DNA of 15,792 nucleotides from the NCBI GenBank assembly GCA_020025655.1, contig JAHHRR010000041.1, positions 1 to 15,792 on the forward strand, given 5' to 3'. Shown piece by piece: positions 1 to 7,591 of the stretch. The notes beneath the pieces were generated by a model. The model saw nothing but the letters and a program-made list of their open reading frames with translations, did no database searches and was not told where the DNA came from. Position 1 is the first letter of the stretch. Each line of letters starts with the position of its first letter. The position numbers and the translations under genes were made by a program. This DNA is from Oscillospiraceae bacterium (lineage in GTDB: Bacteria > Bacillota > Clostridia > Oscillospirales > Oscillospiraceae).

Positions 1-228
1 TCCGCTTATTTCTTTGTATGCGCCATCGCAGAAAAAGCAGAGCTCCACCCTGTCACCGGCTTCAAGCGTCCTCAGCTTCATATCCAGCTCCTCCTGAGCA
101 TCCTCACCCAGAATTATTCTCTCCTGCTTTATGATCTCTTTTTCTGCAACCGCTTCCTCAAGTCCTTTAAGGGCCGAAAATGACATGAACTGCTTTGCCC
201 GCTCCGGGATGCTCATATGGTGTCTCAT
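1..228 (-). CDS. YolD-like protein, 3' end outside window
   Basis: The first 76 residues are visible, beginning MRHHMSIPERAKQFMSFSAL, and the frame is still open at the window edge. The start at 228 follows AGGAGG (243-238) by nine bases, and its ATGA overlaps the stop of the upstream polymerase gene, which implies translational coupling. The pattern 'PERAKQFMSFSALKGLEEA' followed by a charged, E/K-rich helix resembles YolD-like proteins. In Firmicutes these sit beside UvrX/YqjW-type Y-family polymerases, and they are thought to be UmuD-like or polymerase accessory factors, although no biochemical role is settled. The neighbour is stronger evidence than the short sequence. A second in-frame ATG at 216 is possible, but it lacks the well-placed Shine-Dalgarno. 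Confidence 0.72.
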   Translation of the reverse strand, partial: MRHHMSIPERAKQFMSFSALKGLEEAVAEKEIIKQERIILGEDAQEELDMKLRTLEAGDRVELCFFCDGAYKEISG

Positions 229-1484
229 GCTCTGTGACCTCCTATCTGCTGATTGCGTTCAAGCATCGTGGCTCCGTCTAAAAGGCTCATACATTTAAAA
301 ATTCCGTTCTTTCCGTGCTTTTCACGAATTTCAAGCACAGTCTCCTGAAGCCGCTGTTCTTTTTCCTGCTCCTGAGGGCAGATGAAAAGATTATATTGGC
401 TTTCCGTTCCGGTATTCAGGTTATTGTAGCTTATATTCACCTTGTGCATAGGCTCTGCCCTGTCCCTGATTCTGTCATACAGCTCGGAAGCACAATCAGA
501 GAGCGTTTTCACCGATGCCGTAAAATTATCCAGTGAAATACTGCCTCTGTCAAAAGCTTTATCCGACGAAAACGAATAGCCCAGAGACATACATATTCTG
601 TTTGTGGTATAGCCCTGTTTAAACATTTCAAAGCCTAGGTTTTCCGCCATTTCTCTGACGATAACCCTGCCCTCGTCATATTCATATCCCCTAGAAAGCA
701 CCTGTCCCGATGAAAGGCTGGTACTTCTGGGTCTGTAAGATTTTATATCCGCAATGGAAACCGGTTCTCTGCCCCATGCATGATCTATCATAAGCTCTGC
801 ATCTATCCCAAAGGCTTTATAAAGCACATCTTCGTTTGCAGCTGCTATTTCCCCCATAGTCTGTATCCCAAGTCTTTCAAGCCTTCTTTCGGTTGCAGGG
901 CCTATACGCCAGAAATCTGTAAGCGGTCTGTGCTTCCAGAGTCTCTGCCTGTACGTCTGTTCTGTCAGGATGCCTATATTGTCAGGACTGTGTTTGGCTA
1001 TAATGTCCATGGCAATCTTGGCAAGATACAGATTTGAGCCTATACCGCAGGTTGCAGTAATTCCGACGGTATCCATTACATCCTGCATTATCATTTTTGC
1101 AAATTCCACAGGGGTTTGTCCCCGATATGAAAGATACTCGCTTGCATCCATAAACACTTCATCTATTGAATAAATGTGGATATCCTCCGGCGCAAGATAT
1201 TTAAGATATATGGAGTAAATCCTGGCCGAATATTCTATATATTTTGCCATTCTGGGAACCGCCGTCACATAATCAATTCCCGGCGGTATTTCATATACCC
1301 GACAGCGGTTTTTTACACCGATTTTCTTCATCGCAGGCGTTACCGCAAGGCATATGGTAGCCTCGGTTCTGTCCGGATCTGCAACAACAAGTCTGGCTTT
1401 AAGCGGGTCCAGATTTCTTTCCACACATTCTACCGAAGCATAAAAGGACTTGAGATCTATGCACATATACACTTTATCGGACAT
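225..1484 (-). CDS. Y-family DNA polymerase (DinB/UmuC superfamily, UvrX/YqjW-like)
   Basis: This 419-residue protein is a translesion DNA polymerase expected to bypass damaged template during replication. The palm carries the catalytic carboxylates: D10 in CIDLKSFYASVE, with F14/Y15 at the steric-gate position, and D108/E109 in YSIDEVFMDAS. A thumb helix-hairpin-helix follows at about 191-214 (FWRIGPATERRLERLGIQT), then the little-finger domain to about 395. The tail 'GATMLERNQQIGGHRA' is of the type seen in Firmicute UvrX/YqjW polymerases, not the usual DinB end with a clamp-binding motif. ATG at 1484 follows GGAGGAA (1497-1491) by six bases. It overlaps the downstream YolD-like gene by four bases, the partnership known for the UvrX subgroup. 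I saw no LexA-like operator upstream, so SOS control is not shown. Confidence 0.93.
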   Translation of the reverse strand: MSDKVYMCIDLKSFYASVECVERNLDPLKARLVVADPDRTEATICLAVTPAMKKIGVKNRCRVYEIPPGIDYVTAVPRMAKYIEYSARIYSIYLKYLAPEDIHIYSIDEVFMDASEYLSYRGQTPVEFAKMIMQDVMDTVGITATCGIGSNLYLAKIAMDIIAKHSPDNIGILTEQTYRQRLWKHRPLTDFWRIGPATERRLERLGIQTMGEIAAANEDVLYKAFGIDAELMIDHAWGREPVSIADIKSYRPRSTSLSSGQVLSRGYEYDEGRVIVREMAENLGFEMFKQGYTTNRICMSLGYSFSSDKAFDRGSISLDNFTASVKTLSDCASELYDRIRDRAEPMHKVNISYNNLNTGTESQYNLFICPQEQEKEQRLQETVLEIREKHGKNGIFKCMSLLDGATMLERNQQIGGHRA

Positions 1485-1529
1485 TGACTGTTCCTCCGCT
1501 TAATTTCTCCTGTAAGGATTTATATATGC

Positions 1530-1558
1530 ATTATATTCTCTTATTAGGATAAAAGCAA
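1530..1558 (-). promoter_or_regulatory. Predicted sigma-A promoter of the polymerase/YolD operon
   Basis: On the minus strand a perfect -10 TATAAT (1535-1530) lies 17 bases from TTGCTT (1558-1553). The -10 is about 45 bases upstream of the polymerase start. The -35 is only half-matching. No GAAC-N4-GTTC type SOS box was seen between 1485 and 1630. Confidence 0.55.
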
Positions 1559-1630
1559 GTTGTTTTTATCTTTACCATATATTACACCTGTGATATATTG
1601 CGGACATTGGCGGACTGCACCATATTTGCG

Positions 1631-1659
1631 TTGACCTGTGTATTGTTTAGTAGTATCAT
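1631..1659 (+). promoter_or_regulatory. Predicted sigma-A promoter of galT
   Basis: TTGACC (1631-1636), 17 bases, TATCAT (1654-1659): five of six matches in each hexamer. Transcription would start near 1666, leaving a leader of about 76 bases before the ATG at 1743. Just upstream are a repeated GCGGAC (1600-1605 and 1610-1615) and an imperfect palindrome around ACACCTGTGA (about 1578-1597), either of which could bind a regulator. This is unproven. Confidence 0.65.
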
Positions 1660-1742
1660 TATTAACTGAGCAACGAATTTTAATGCAAAAACGTCACATC
1701 CCAAAGCAAAACACTACCGCTTATATGTGTAATGGAGGAACC

Positions 1743-3233
1743 ATGAAAGCTTATTTAGACGCTCTTATAAACTACGCTCTTATAAACGAACTTATTGAAG
1801 AGGACGATATAACCTATATCTTCAATCAGCTGCTTGAGGTTATGGGGCTTGATTCTGCCGAAGAATGCAGCTCTCCCGCTGACGGCTCTCTTGCCGATAT
1901 TCTGGGCGTTCTCACCGATGACGCAGTAAAAAGAGGCCTTGTGGATGATAATATCGTATCCCGCCAGCTCTTTGACACAAAACTTATGGGCGTTGTTACT
2001 CCTATGCCCCATGAGGTAAGACGCAAATTCAATGCACTCTATCTCGAAAGTCCATCCAGAGCCACAGACTGGTATTACAGGTTCAGTCAGGACACGAACT
2101 ATATCCGCCGTGACGGCATGGCAAAAGACCTCCGCTGGAAATATGACGGCAAATACGGTCAGCTCGATATAAGCATTAACCTTTCAAAGCCGGAAAAAGA
2201 CCCCAGAGCCATCGCCGCAGCTGCAAAGGCTCCCCAGTCCGGTTATCCCAAATGTCTGCTCTGCGCCGATAATGAGGGCTATGCAGGGCGTATGAATCAC
2301 CCCGCAAGGCAGAACCATAGAATCATGCCTGTAAGTCTGGACGGCAAGCAGTGGTATATGCAGTATTCTCCATATGTTTATTACAATGAGCACTGCATAG
2401 TTTTCAACGCCGAACACCGTCCCATGAAGATCGACAAAGGTACCTTTAACAGGCTTTTTGAGTTTGTCACCCGTTTCCCGCACTACTTCCTCGGCTCCAA
2501 TGCCGATCTGCCCATTGTGGGCGGCTCAATATTAAGCCACGATCATTTTCAGGGCGGTAATTATGAGTTTGCAATGGCGAAGTCGCCTGTGGAAACAGAG
2601 CTTGTATTTAAAGGCTTCGAGGATGTTACAGCTGGTATCGTTAAGTGGCCTATGTCTGTAATCCGAATTTCCGGCAGAGACTGCGCCCGCCTTGCAGAGC
2701 TTGCAGATAAGATTCTTAATGTATGGCGCAGCTATACTGACGAAGCTGCTGTAATCTATGCCGAAACAGACGGCACTCCCCATAACACCATCACCCCCAT
2801 TGCCAGACGCCGTGGAAATGACTATGAAATGGATCTGGTATTAAGAAACAATCTTACAACAGGGGAATATCCTCTGGGGCTTTATCATCCGCACCAGAAG
2901 CTTCATCATATAAAGAAAGAGAACATCGGCCTTATCGAGGTAATGGGACTTGCAGTTCTGCCCGCCAGACTTAAAACCGAGCTTGCAAGACTTAAAACCG
3001 CCATGCTTAACGGTGAGGACATCCGTTCCATTCCTGAAATTGCTGCTCATGCCGACTGGGCAGAGGAAATCATGGCATCCTGTAAGCTTAACGAAGAAAA
3101 CATCAGCGATATTCTCAGGAAAGAAGTCGGGGCTGTATTTGAGCAGGTTCTGGAAGATGCCGGTGTATATAAACGCACAGATGAAGGCAAAGCCGCTTTT
3201 CTCAGATTCATTGACTGCGTAAACGCAAAATAA
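1743..3233 (+). CDS. galT: UTP--hexose-1-phosphate uridylyltransferase, class II GalT
   Basis: This 496-residue cytoplasmic Leloir-pathway enzyme exchanges galactose 1-phosphate and UDP-glucose for UDP-galactose and glucose 1-phosphate. Its length and motifs are those of the class II (Firmicute) GalT family rather than the shorter E. coli class. The nucleophile region is GGSILSHDHFQGG (260-272), where H266-x-H268 plus Q270 match the HxHxQ active site that forms the uridylyl-histidine intermediate. Other family-like blocks are CLLCADNEGYAGRMNHPARQ (171-190) and YPLGLYHPHQKLHHIKKENIG (377-396 core). I chose ATG 1743 because GGAGG (1734-1738) precedes it. The open frame extends back to 1638, but that part overlaps the predicted promoter spacer. 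The gene stands alone: no galK or galE is in the window, so its partners must lie elsewhere. Confidence 0.95.
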   Translation: MKAYLDALINYALINELIEEDDITYIFNQLLEVMGLDSAEECSSPADGSLADILGVLTDDAVKRGLVDDNIVSRQLFDTKLMGVVTPMPHEVRRKFNALYLESPSRATDWYYRFSQDTNYIRRDGMAKDLRWKYDGKYGQLDISINLSKPEKDPRAIAAAAKAPQSGYPKCLLCADNEGYAGRMNHPARQNHRIMPVSLDGKQWYMQYSPYVYYNEHCIVFNAEHRPMKIDKGTFNRLFEFVTRFPHYFLGSNADLPIVGGSILSHDHFQGGNYEFAMAKSPVETELVFKGFEDVTAGIVKWPMSVIRISGRDCARLAELADKILNVWRSYTDEAAVIYAETDGTPHNTITPIARRRGNDYEMDLVLRNNLTTGEYPLGLYHPHQKLHHIKKENIGLIEVMGLAVLPARLKTELARLKTAMLNGEDIRSIPEIAAHADWAEEIMASCKLNEENISDILRKEVGAVFEQVLEDAGVYKRTDEGKAAFLRFIDCVNAK

Positions 3234-3241
3234 TCCGCAAT

Positions 3242-3269
3242 AAAAAACCGCCTGACAGGCGGTTTTTTT
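3242..3269 (+). terminator. Rho-independent terminator of galT
   Basis: ACCGCCT and AGGCGGT pair around a GAC loop, flanked by an A-run before and seven T after. It begins eight bases past the galT stop. A nearly identical hairpin ends the adenosine deaminase gene at 12991-13016. Confidence 0.93.
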
Positions 3270-3346
3270 AATTTTCTATCCCCTATGGGGGCTTGCATAG
3301 CTGCGCAAATTTTGTTAGCATAGATTTAATACTGAGGAGGGATAAA

Positions 3347-4114
3347 ATGGATACAGCTGTAAAATGGGACAAGGAAGCATCTAAATATCAGGATGTATTT
3401 GAGCGCTGCGGCAGTAACGACTACAACAAAAATCTGATCTCCTTTTTCATAAACGAGCTGGGCCTTGAGGCAGGACAGCGTGTAATTGATATCGGCTGCG
3501 GAGTGGGAAAATACGGTACAATGTTTGCCGCTCTGGGCTGCAATGTAAGCCTTACCGATATTTCCTCCGAAATGCTCCGTCACGCAAAAGAGAACATGGC
3601 TTCATATCCAGTGGAGAAGTCCTTCCTGTGCTGCGATTTTAATGACGTGAGTTTGGATGAGCCGTTTTTCAAAGACGGTTTCGACCTTGCAATTTCAACC
3701 ATGTCTCCTGCCATACACGATGAAAATACTCTGCGGAAAATGTCCGCCATAAGCCGTGGATGGTGTTTTACGAGCAATTTCTGTGACTGGCAGCAGCCGG
3801 CTCGTGACCGATATTATAAGCTGCTTGGCACAGCAGAGGAGCATACCCGCAACGTCCCTCTTATGAATGACAGGATTTCAGAATCTATTCAAATTATAAA
3901 GTCGCTGGGTTATGAGCCTTATACAAGAGTCGTTGATTACAACTGGACTGATCTTCGTACACCTGAGGATGCAGTTAAAAGGCTATCCGGTGAGGATTTA
4001 CCCCCTGCCGAATTTGAGCGCAATCTTAATATAGTTAAATCACTGTGCAGCGAAAAGGGCGAGTTCGTTGACACAGTTAATACCAGGGTAACCTGGCTTT
4101 ACTGGAAAGTCTGA
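3347..4114 (+). CDS. Class I SAM-dependent methyltransferase
   Basis: This 255-residue soluble protein has a Rossmann-type methyltransferase core. Motif I, VIDIGCGVGKYG (46-57), binds SAM. The acidic end of strand 2 is D71 in VSLTDISSEML, and a motif IV-like DLAISTMSPAI follows near 117-127, in the position where substrate-side residues sit. The C-terminal third carries a likely substrate-recognition segment (WTDLRTPEDAVKRL) of no family I can name. The start at 3347 has AGGAGGG (3335-3341) five bases upstream. An earlier in-frame ATG at 3293 has no ribosome site. It forms a single-gene unit between the galT terminator and its own at 4129, so neighbours do not reveal the substrate. A weak promoter, TTGCAT-N17-TAGCAT (3293-3321), is possible. 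Confidence 0.85.
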   Translation: MDTAVKWDKEASKYQDVFERCGSNDYNKNLISFFINELGLEAGQRVIDIGCGVGKYGTMFAALGCNVSLTDISSEMLRHAKENMASYPVEKSFLCCDFNDVSLDEPFFKDGFDLAISTMSPAIHDENTLRKMSAISRGWCFTSNFCDWQQPARDRYYKLLGTAEEHTRNVPLMNDRISESIQIIKSLGYEPYTRVVDYNWTDLRTPEDAVKRLSGEDLPPAEFERNLNIVKSLCSEKGEFVDTVNTRVTWLYWKV

Positions 4115-4128
4115 CTTTTTAGTGCAGA

Positions 4129-4162
4129 ACACCATCTGTAAAATATGCAGATGGTGTTTTTT
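4129..4162 (+). terminator. Rho-independent terminator of the methyltransferase gene
   Basis: ACACCATCTG (4129-4138) pairs with CAGATGGTGT (4148-4157) across a nine-base loop and runs into six T. It separates the methyltransferase from the Nif11-like gene. Confidence 0.92.
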
Positions 4163-4178
4163 GTTAAAAGCCCGGCAC

Positions 4179-4207
4179 TTGAAATCAGCGCATCTTTTTA
4201 GTATTAT
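4179..4207 (+). promoter_or_regulatory. Predicted sigma-A promoter of the Nif11-like gene
   Basis: TTGAAA (4179-4184), 17 bases, TATTAT (4202-4207): five of six matches in each hexamer. It lies just after the methyltransferase terminator and about 33 bases before the ATG at 4240, so this small gene is its own transcription unit. Confidence 0.7.
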
Positions 4208-4239
4208 AAATACATCATATTCATAGGGAGAAAACATAT

Positions 4240-4557
4240 ATGGCTGCTGAAATAAATGAAAATGTTCTTAAATTTTTCGAGCGTTATCAGAATGACACCG
4301 CACTCCGTGAGCGCATCTCCGCTGCCGAAGAAAATTATCCCGGCTGTCTTGAAATCAGGGATGCAGTTGTGAATGACGTATTGCTTCCCATTGCAAAGGA
4401 TATAGGTCTTGAATTTACCCTGTCTGACCTGCGCAAGTATGAGACAAGATTAAAGATGGAGCGTCTCAGAGAAGAGGAATTTAATGAAGATACCTACCCC
4501 TTCTGGCTGCTGGACAGAGGCTGGGAGAATGACCCCGATATATTTAAGGAAGACTGA
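4240..4557 (+). CDS. Small Nif11-like domain protein
   Basis: This protein has 105 residues and no signal peptide or membrane segment. Residues 7-33 (ENVLKFFERYQNDTALRERI...) and 46-63 (DVLLPIAKDIGLEFTLSDL) follow the pattern of Nif11-type domains: 'FLxxxxxDxxLRxxL' followed by 'A...G..FTxxDL'. Nif11 domains are known as leader regions of some ribosomal peptides (nitrile-hydratase-leader/Nif11-derived peptides) and as stand-alone proteins. Here there is no double-glycine or GA cleavage site and no Cys/Ser/Thr-rich core. The tail is acidic and aromatic (YPFWLLDRGWENDPD), so a peptide precursor is unlikely. An insert of about 15 residues (YPGCLEIRDAVV) separates the two halves. It has its own promoter, GGAG nine bases upstream, and a terminator. 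The family call rests on pattern recognition only. Confidence 0.6.
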   Translation: MAAEINENVLKFFERYQNDTALRERISAAEENYPGCLEIRDAVVNDVLLPIAKDIGLEFTLSDLRKYETRLKMERLREEEFNEDTYPFWLLDRGWENDPDIFKED

Positions 4558-4597
4558 TTTGCGCTGCTTTTGAGCAGAGTCTTTAGCTGAATAATGT

Positions 4598-4636
4598 AAA
4601 TCCCCTGTGCAGGCTTACGCTGCACAGGGGATTTTT
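4598..4636 (+). terminator. Terminator between convergent genes
   Basis: A 15-bp perfect stem, AAATCCCCTGTGCAG (4598-4612) with CTGCACAGGGGATTT (4620-4634), has a seven-base loop and continues into a short T-run. It ends the Nif11-like gene and may also stop leftward transcription from the nucleoside operon, though the T-tract is weaker on the minus strand. Confidence 0.85.
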
Positions 4637-4676
4637 GTTTGATTAAAACCAATATTTCATACAGGGTACGAAGTCT

Positions 4677-5606
4677 TTAATAGCTTCTCAAAACCTCACT
4701 GACTATTTCTGCAAATTTTTCTCTGTCTACTCCGAGAACAACAAATGCGTTCTTCTTTTCAAACTTTTTGTCGCTCCAAAGGTCAGTAACAGTCTTACCC
4801 ATAGTTACAGTACCTTTTGTTTCAACAAACACGCCTGCCTCCTCGCCTGTGAAAAGCTCAGGATGAGTCAGATACAATACAGGGCAGACATCATGGAGAC
4901 AAAGGCCGGAGAGGTGTCCTCTTTCATAAAAATCAAGGATATCTCCAGTGCTGTCTCTGAAAAAGCGGCAGACATCGCTGTCAACGCTTCCCAGTTCCTC
5001 AACCTCTTCCGGTGTGAGGAATGCATCCATAGTAACATCAAGTCCGCACATAACAATAGGAATGCCGGATTTAAAAACTATCTGCGCCGCATGAGGGTCG
5101 GCAAATATATTGAATTCAGCAGCAGGTGTTACATTTCCTCTGGCTGCGCCGCCGCCCATTATTAAAATTCTCTTCAGCAGAGTGCTGAGTTTAGGGTGAT
5201 TGTTGAGTGCAATGGCAATGTTTGTAAGGGGGCCTACCGCAATAAGCTGCAGTTCACCCTTTGCCTCAACGGCTGCATTATAGATAGCATCCCATGCGGG
5301 TATATCTGTCTCAGCGGCATGGGAGACAGGAAGCTTTGCTCTGCCCAGTCCTTCCTCGCCGTGGATTACATGAGCTGTCTGGAGTGACTTGAACAGCGGC
5401 TTTTCAGCACCCTTGTAAACAGGATACTCATTTCCTGCAAGAACACATATATTTCTTGCATTGGGGTAGGTAAATTCAAGCTCAACATTTCCCGCAACAG
5501 CGGAAATTCCCTTGAGCTCCAGATTCTCCTGTCTGTTCAGAACCAGAAATGCAATCGCATCGTCAACACCAATGTCGGTGTCAAACCATACCGGTATTCT
5601 GTTCAT
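4677..5606 (-). CDS. Ribonucleoside hydrolase (IU-NH family), first copy
   Basis: This 309-residue cytoplasmic enzyme cleaves the N-glycosidic bond of ribonucleosides to free base and ribose. The calcium site is visible: D9, D11, D15, D16 in FDTDIGVDDA, and H238-D239 in GLCLHDVCP, matching the His/Asp pair of the inosine-uridine hydrolase family. The PAAEFNIFADPHAA block (161-174) is the ribose-binding segment. Full family length. ATG 5606 overlaps the stop of the preceding hydrolase gene as ATGA, with GGGAGGTGA just upstream. It is the last gene of the operon. It is clearly a paralogue of its neighbour but has 'GVDDA' where the other has 'GHDDA', so the two probably differ in base preference. 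Exact specificity cannot be read from sequence. Confidence 0.93.
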   Translation of the reverse strand: MNRIPVWFDTDIGVDDAIAFLVLNRQENLELKGISAVAGNVELEFTYPNARNICVLAGNEYPVYKGAEKPLFKSLQTAHVIHGEEGLGRAKLPVSHAAETDIPAWDAIYNAAVEAKGELQLIAVGPLTNIAIALNNHPKLSTLLKRILIMGGGAARGNVTPAAEFNIFADPHAAQIVFKSGIPIVMCGLDVTMDAFLTPEEVEELGSVDSDVCRFFRDSTGDILDFYERGHLSGLCLHDVCPVLYLTHPELFTGEEAGVFVETKGTVTMGKTVTDLWSDKKFEKKNAFVVLGVDREKFAEIVSEVLRSY

Positions 5607-6559
5607 ATCTTCACCTCCCGACCGTCATAAGCCTTTACAGCTTCTACAAGCAGATCTGCAAACGCCTCTCTGTTAACATTCATAAGTACATGAGCATTGG
5701 GAGCAGGGCCGTCAAAGCCTCTGGTATCACCGATAGTAGCTCCTCTGCTGTACTCGCCCTCGCACTCAATTTCAACGTGCATATCTACTATTTCAAAAAG
5801 CTCGGGGTGAGTTAAAACCGCAACTGCGCAGGGATCATGCAGCGGTGCGCCGGGATAGCCAAGGCTCTTGTGGAAATGATAGAAGAACTCCAGCCAGTCT
5901 GCAACCACTCCGGAAACCTGATTTCCGACGGCTCTTATGCGCTCAAAATCGGAGGGATAAATGAGTGCTTTTTCAGTTACATCAAGGCCCGCCATATAAA
6001 GGTCGATGCCGGATTCAAAAACGATTTTTGCGGCTTCAGGATCAACCAGAATGTTAAACTCTGCTGCCGGAGTCCAGTTTCCGTATTTAATGCCGCCGCC
6101 CATGATTGATATACGGGCGATCTTCTCTTTAAGCTCAGGGTGAGCCAGAAGCAGTGCGCCTACATTCGTCTGTGCGCCTGTGGCAATTATTGTTACAGGC
6201 TCGGGGCTGTTTTTTAAAACCTCAGCCATAAGCTCAACTGAGCTGAGCTGGGAAAGCTCCGTGTTAGGTTCAGGCAGTGCAGGGCCGTCAAGGCCGCTCT
6301 GACCGTGTACAACAGGTGCATCAAAGGGTTCTGATAAAAGTCCGTGCTTCAAGCCCATTGCAACCGGCGCATCTATTCCAAGAAGGGTGCATACTCTGCG
6401 GGCATTGTATGTTGTTTTTTCAATGGTCTGATTACCGGAGCATGAGGTTACTGCCAGAATCTCAAAGCGCTTGTCAGACTTTGCAAGCATCCATGCAATA
6501 GCATCATCATGGCCGGGATCTCCGTCCAGTATTACCGGTATTTTCTTATTTTCGCTCAA
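5603..6559 (-). CDS. Ribonucleoside hydrolase (IU-NH family), second copy
   Basis: This 318-residue nucleoside hydrolase has the metal motif LDGDPGHDDA (11-20; D12, D14, D18, D19), the ribose block PAAEFNILVDPEAA (164-177), and H241-D242 in PLHDPCAVAVLTHPEL. The start is a TTG (6559-6557): AAAGGAAG (6573-6566) lies six bases upstream, and the next in-frame ATG (residue 24) would remove the metal site. The TTG start suggests modest translation. The gene follows a strong intercistronic hairpin (6581-6612) after the permease and is coupled to the next hydrolase by an ATGA overlap. The 'GHDDA' form is shared with Rih-type pyrimidine or broad-specificity enzymes. I infer complementary specificities for the pair. 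Confidence 0.93.
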   Translation of the reverse strand: MSENKKIPVILDGDPGHDDAIAWMLAKSDKRFEILAVTSCSGNQTIEKTTYNARRVCTLLGIDAPVAMGLKHGLLSEPFDAPVVHGQSGLDGPALPEPNTELSQLSSVELMAEVLKNSPEPVTIIATGAQTNVGALLLAHPELKEKIARISIMGGGIKYGNWTPAAEFNILVDPEAAKIVFESGIDLYMAGLDVTEKALIYPSDFERIRAVGNQVSGVVADWLEFFYHFHKSLGYPGAPLHDPCAVAVLTHPELFEIVDMHVEIECEGEYSRGATIGDTRGFDGPAPNAHVLMNVNREAFADLLVEAVKAYDGREVKI

Positions 6560-6580
6560 ATTTAACTTCCTTTCGTAAAA

Positions 6581-6612
6581 GATTTGCCGTCCGGCTTGCC
6601 GGACGGCAAATC
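6581..6612 (-). terminator. Intercistronic hairpin, attenuator-like
   Basis: GATTTGCCGTCCGGC (6581-6595) and GCCGGACGGCAAATC (6598-6612) form a 15-bp perfect inverted repeat between permease and hydrolase genes. On the minus strand it is followed by TTTTACG, a short T-run, so partial termination or mRNA processing and stabilisation are both plausible. It would lower hydrolase expression relative to the transporter. Confidence 0.65.
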
Positions 6613-6627
6613 AGCCTGCCTTAATTA

Positions 6628-7590
6628 TTACTTTGCGCTCTCTTTAAGAGCTGCAGCGGAGTGCTGGCGTTTCACTCTGCGGCGGACTATAACGGCAAAA
6701 ATTACAAGACCGATTATAGTAACTATATAAGGAATAGGTGTTACGAGGTTGGAGTCTATGCCCTTAGAAGATACCTTTATACTCAGTGCCTGTGCAGTAC
6801 CGAATATAAGGGCTGAAATCATAGAACCGACCGGCTCGCCTGCGCCCATAGCCTGAGCTGCCAGAGCAATGAAGCCTCGGCCTGCAACCATATCCAGAGA
6901 CCAGCCCATTGCATAGTACATAGACATGAATGCTCCGCCAAAGCCTGCCATAGCACCTGAGAATGCAATGGCTATGTATTTGATTTTAAGCACGCTTACG
7001 CCCACAGATGAGGCTGCATTGGGGTTTTCACCCACTGATCTGATATTAAGTCCAAGAGGAGTCTTGTAAAGCAGAACCCATGTCAGAAATACCATCAGGA
7101 AAGCAATGTAGGTAAGAATGCAGTGTCCGGAGAGTATCTCGCCCAGAATCGGAATATCTTTTATGATAGGAATGTTCCATGAAGGAATCTGGTTTGCAGT
7201 GGTAATCAGAGAAGTGGTAGATGCAAGTGCAGTACCTTCGGTGATATTGGTAATAACCTTTACCAGAAACAGAGTTCCGCCGGAGCCTATCATATTTACT
7301 GCAATACCGGTAAGAATGATATCTGTTTTAAGGATAAATGCGAAAAAGCCCATTAAAAGTGAGGTGAGAATACCAATCAGCACCGCAACCAGCAGTCCTG
7401 CTGCCCATGAGCCTGTCCAGTAAGATACCAGTGAACCAAAGAGGGCGGAAATCATCATAGTACCCTCAAGACCGATGTTTGAAACACCGGCTTTCTCGCC
7501 GACTACCGCACCCAGAGTTGCAAACAGGATAGGTGCTGTAATACGCAGTACGGCAAAGAAGAAATCAGGTGAGAATATAAGGTCTAACAT
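6628..7590 (-). CDS. Nucleoside ABC transporter permease, NupQ-like
   Basis: This 320-residue polytopic inner-membrane protein belongs to the branched-chain/ribose-type permease family (BPD_transp_2). The motif EKAGVSNIGLEG (32-43) near the N-terminus is characteristic of the BMP-linked nucleoside/simple sugar permeases. About eight to ten hydrophobic spans follow, and the C-terminus is basic (IVRRRVKRQH), cytoplasmic by the positive-inside rule. It should pair with the larger permease encoded directly upstream to form the channel. The ATG lies one base past that gene's stop, with its GGAGGTGA inside the end of the upstream frame, so translation is coupled. By analogy with B. subtilis NupNOPQ, the substrate is probably a purine nucleoside. 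This is inferred from the adjacent hydrolases and deaminase. Confidence 0.9.
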   Translation of the reverse strand: MLDLIFSPDFFFAVLRITAPILFATLGAVVGEKAGVSNIGLEGTMMISALFGSLVSYWTGSWAAGLLVAVLIGILTSLLMGFFAFILKTDIILTGIAVNMIGSGGTLFLVKVITNITEGTALASTTSLITTANQIPSWNIPIIKDIPILGEILSGHCILTYIAFLMVFLTWVLLYKTPLGLNIRSVGENPNAASSVGVSVLKIKYIAIAFSGAMAGFGGAFMSMYYAMGWSLDMVAGRGFIALAAQAMGAGEPVGSMISALIFGTAQALSIKVSSKGIDSNLVTPIPYIVTIIGLVIFAVIVRRRVKRQHSAAALKESAK

Positions 7591-7591
7591 C

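Noticed and set aside
1638..1742. Upstream extension of galT to an earlier ATG
   Set aside because: It lies within the predicted promoter and leader and lacks a Shine-Dalgarno, whereas ATG 1743 has GGAGG and matches the family N-terminus.
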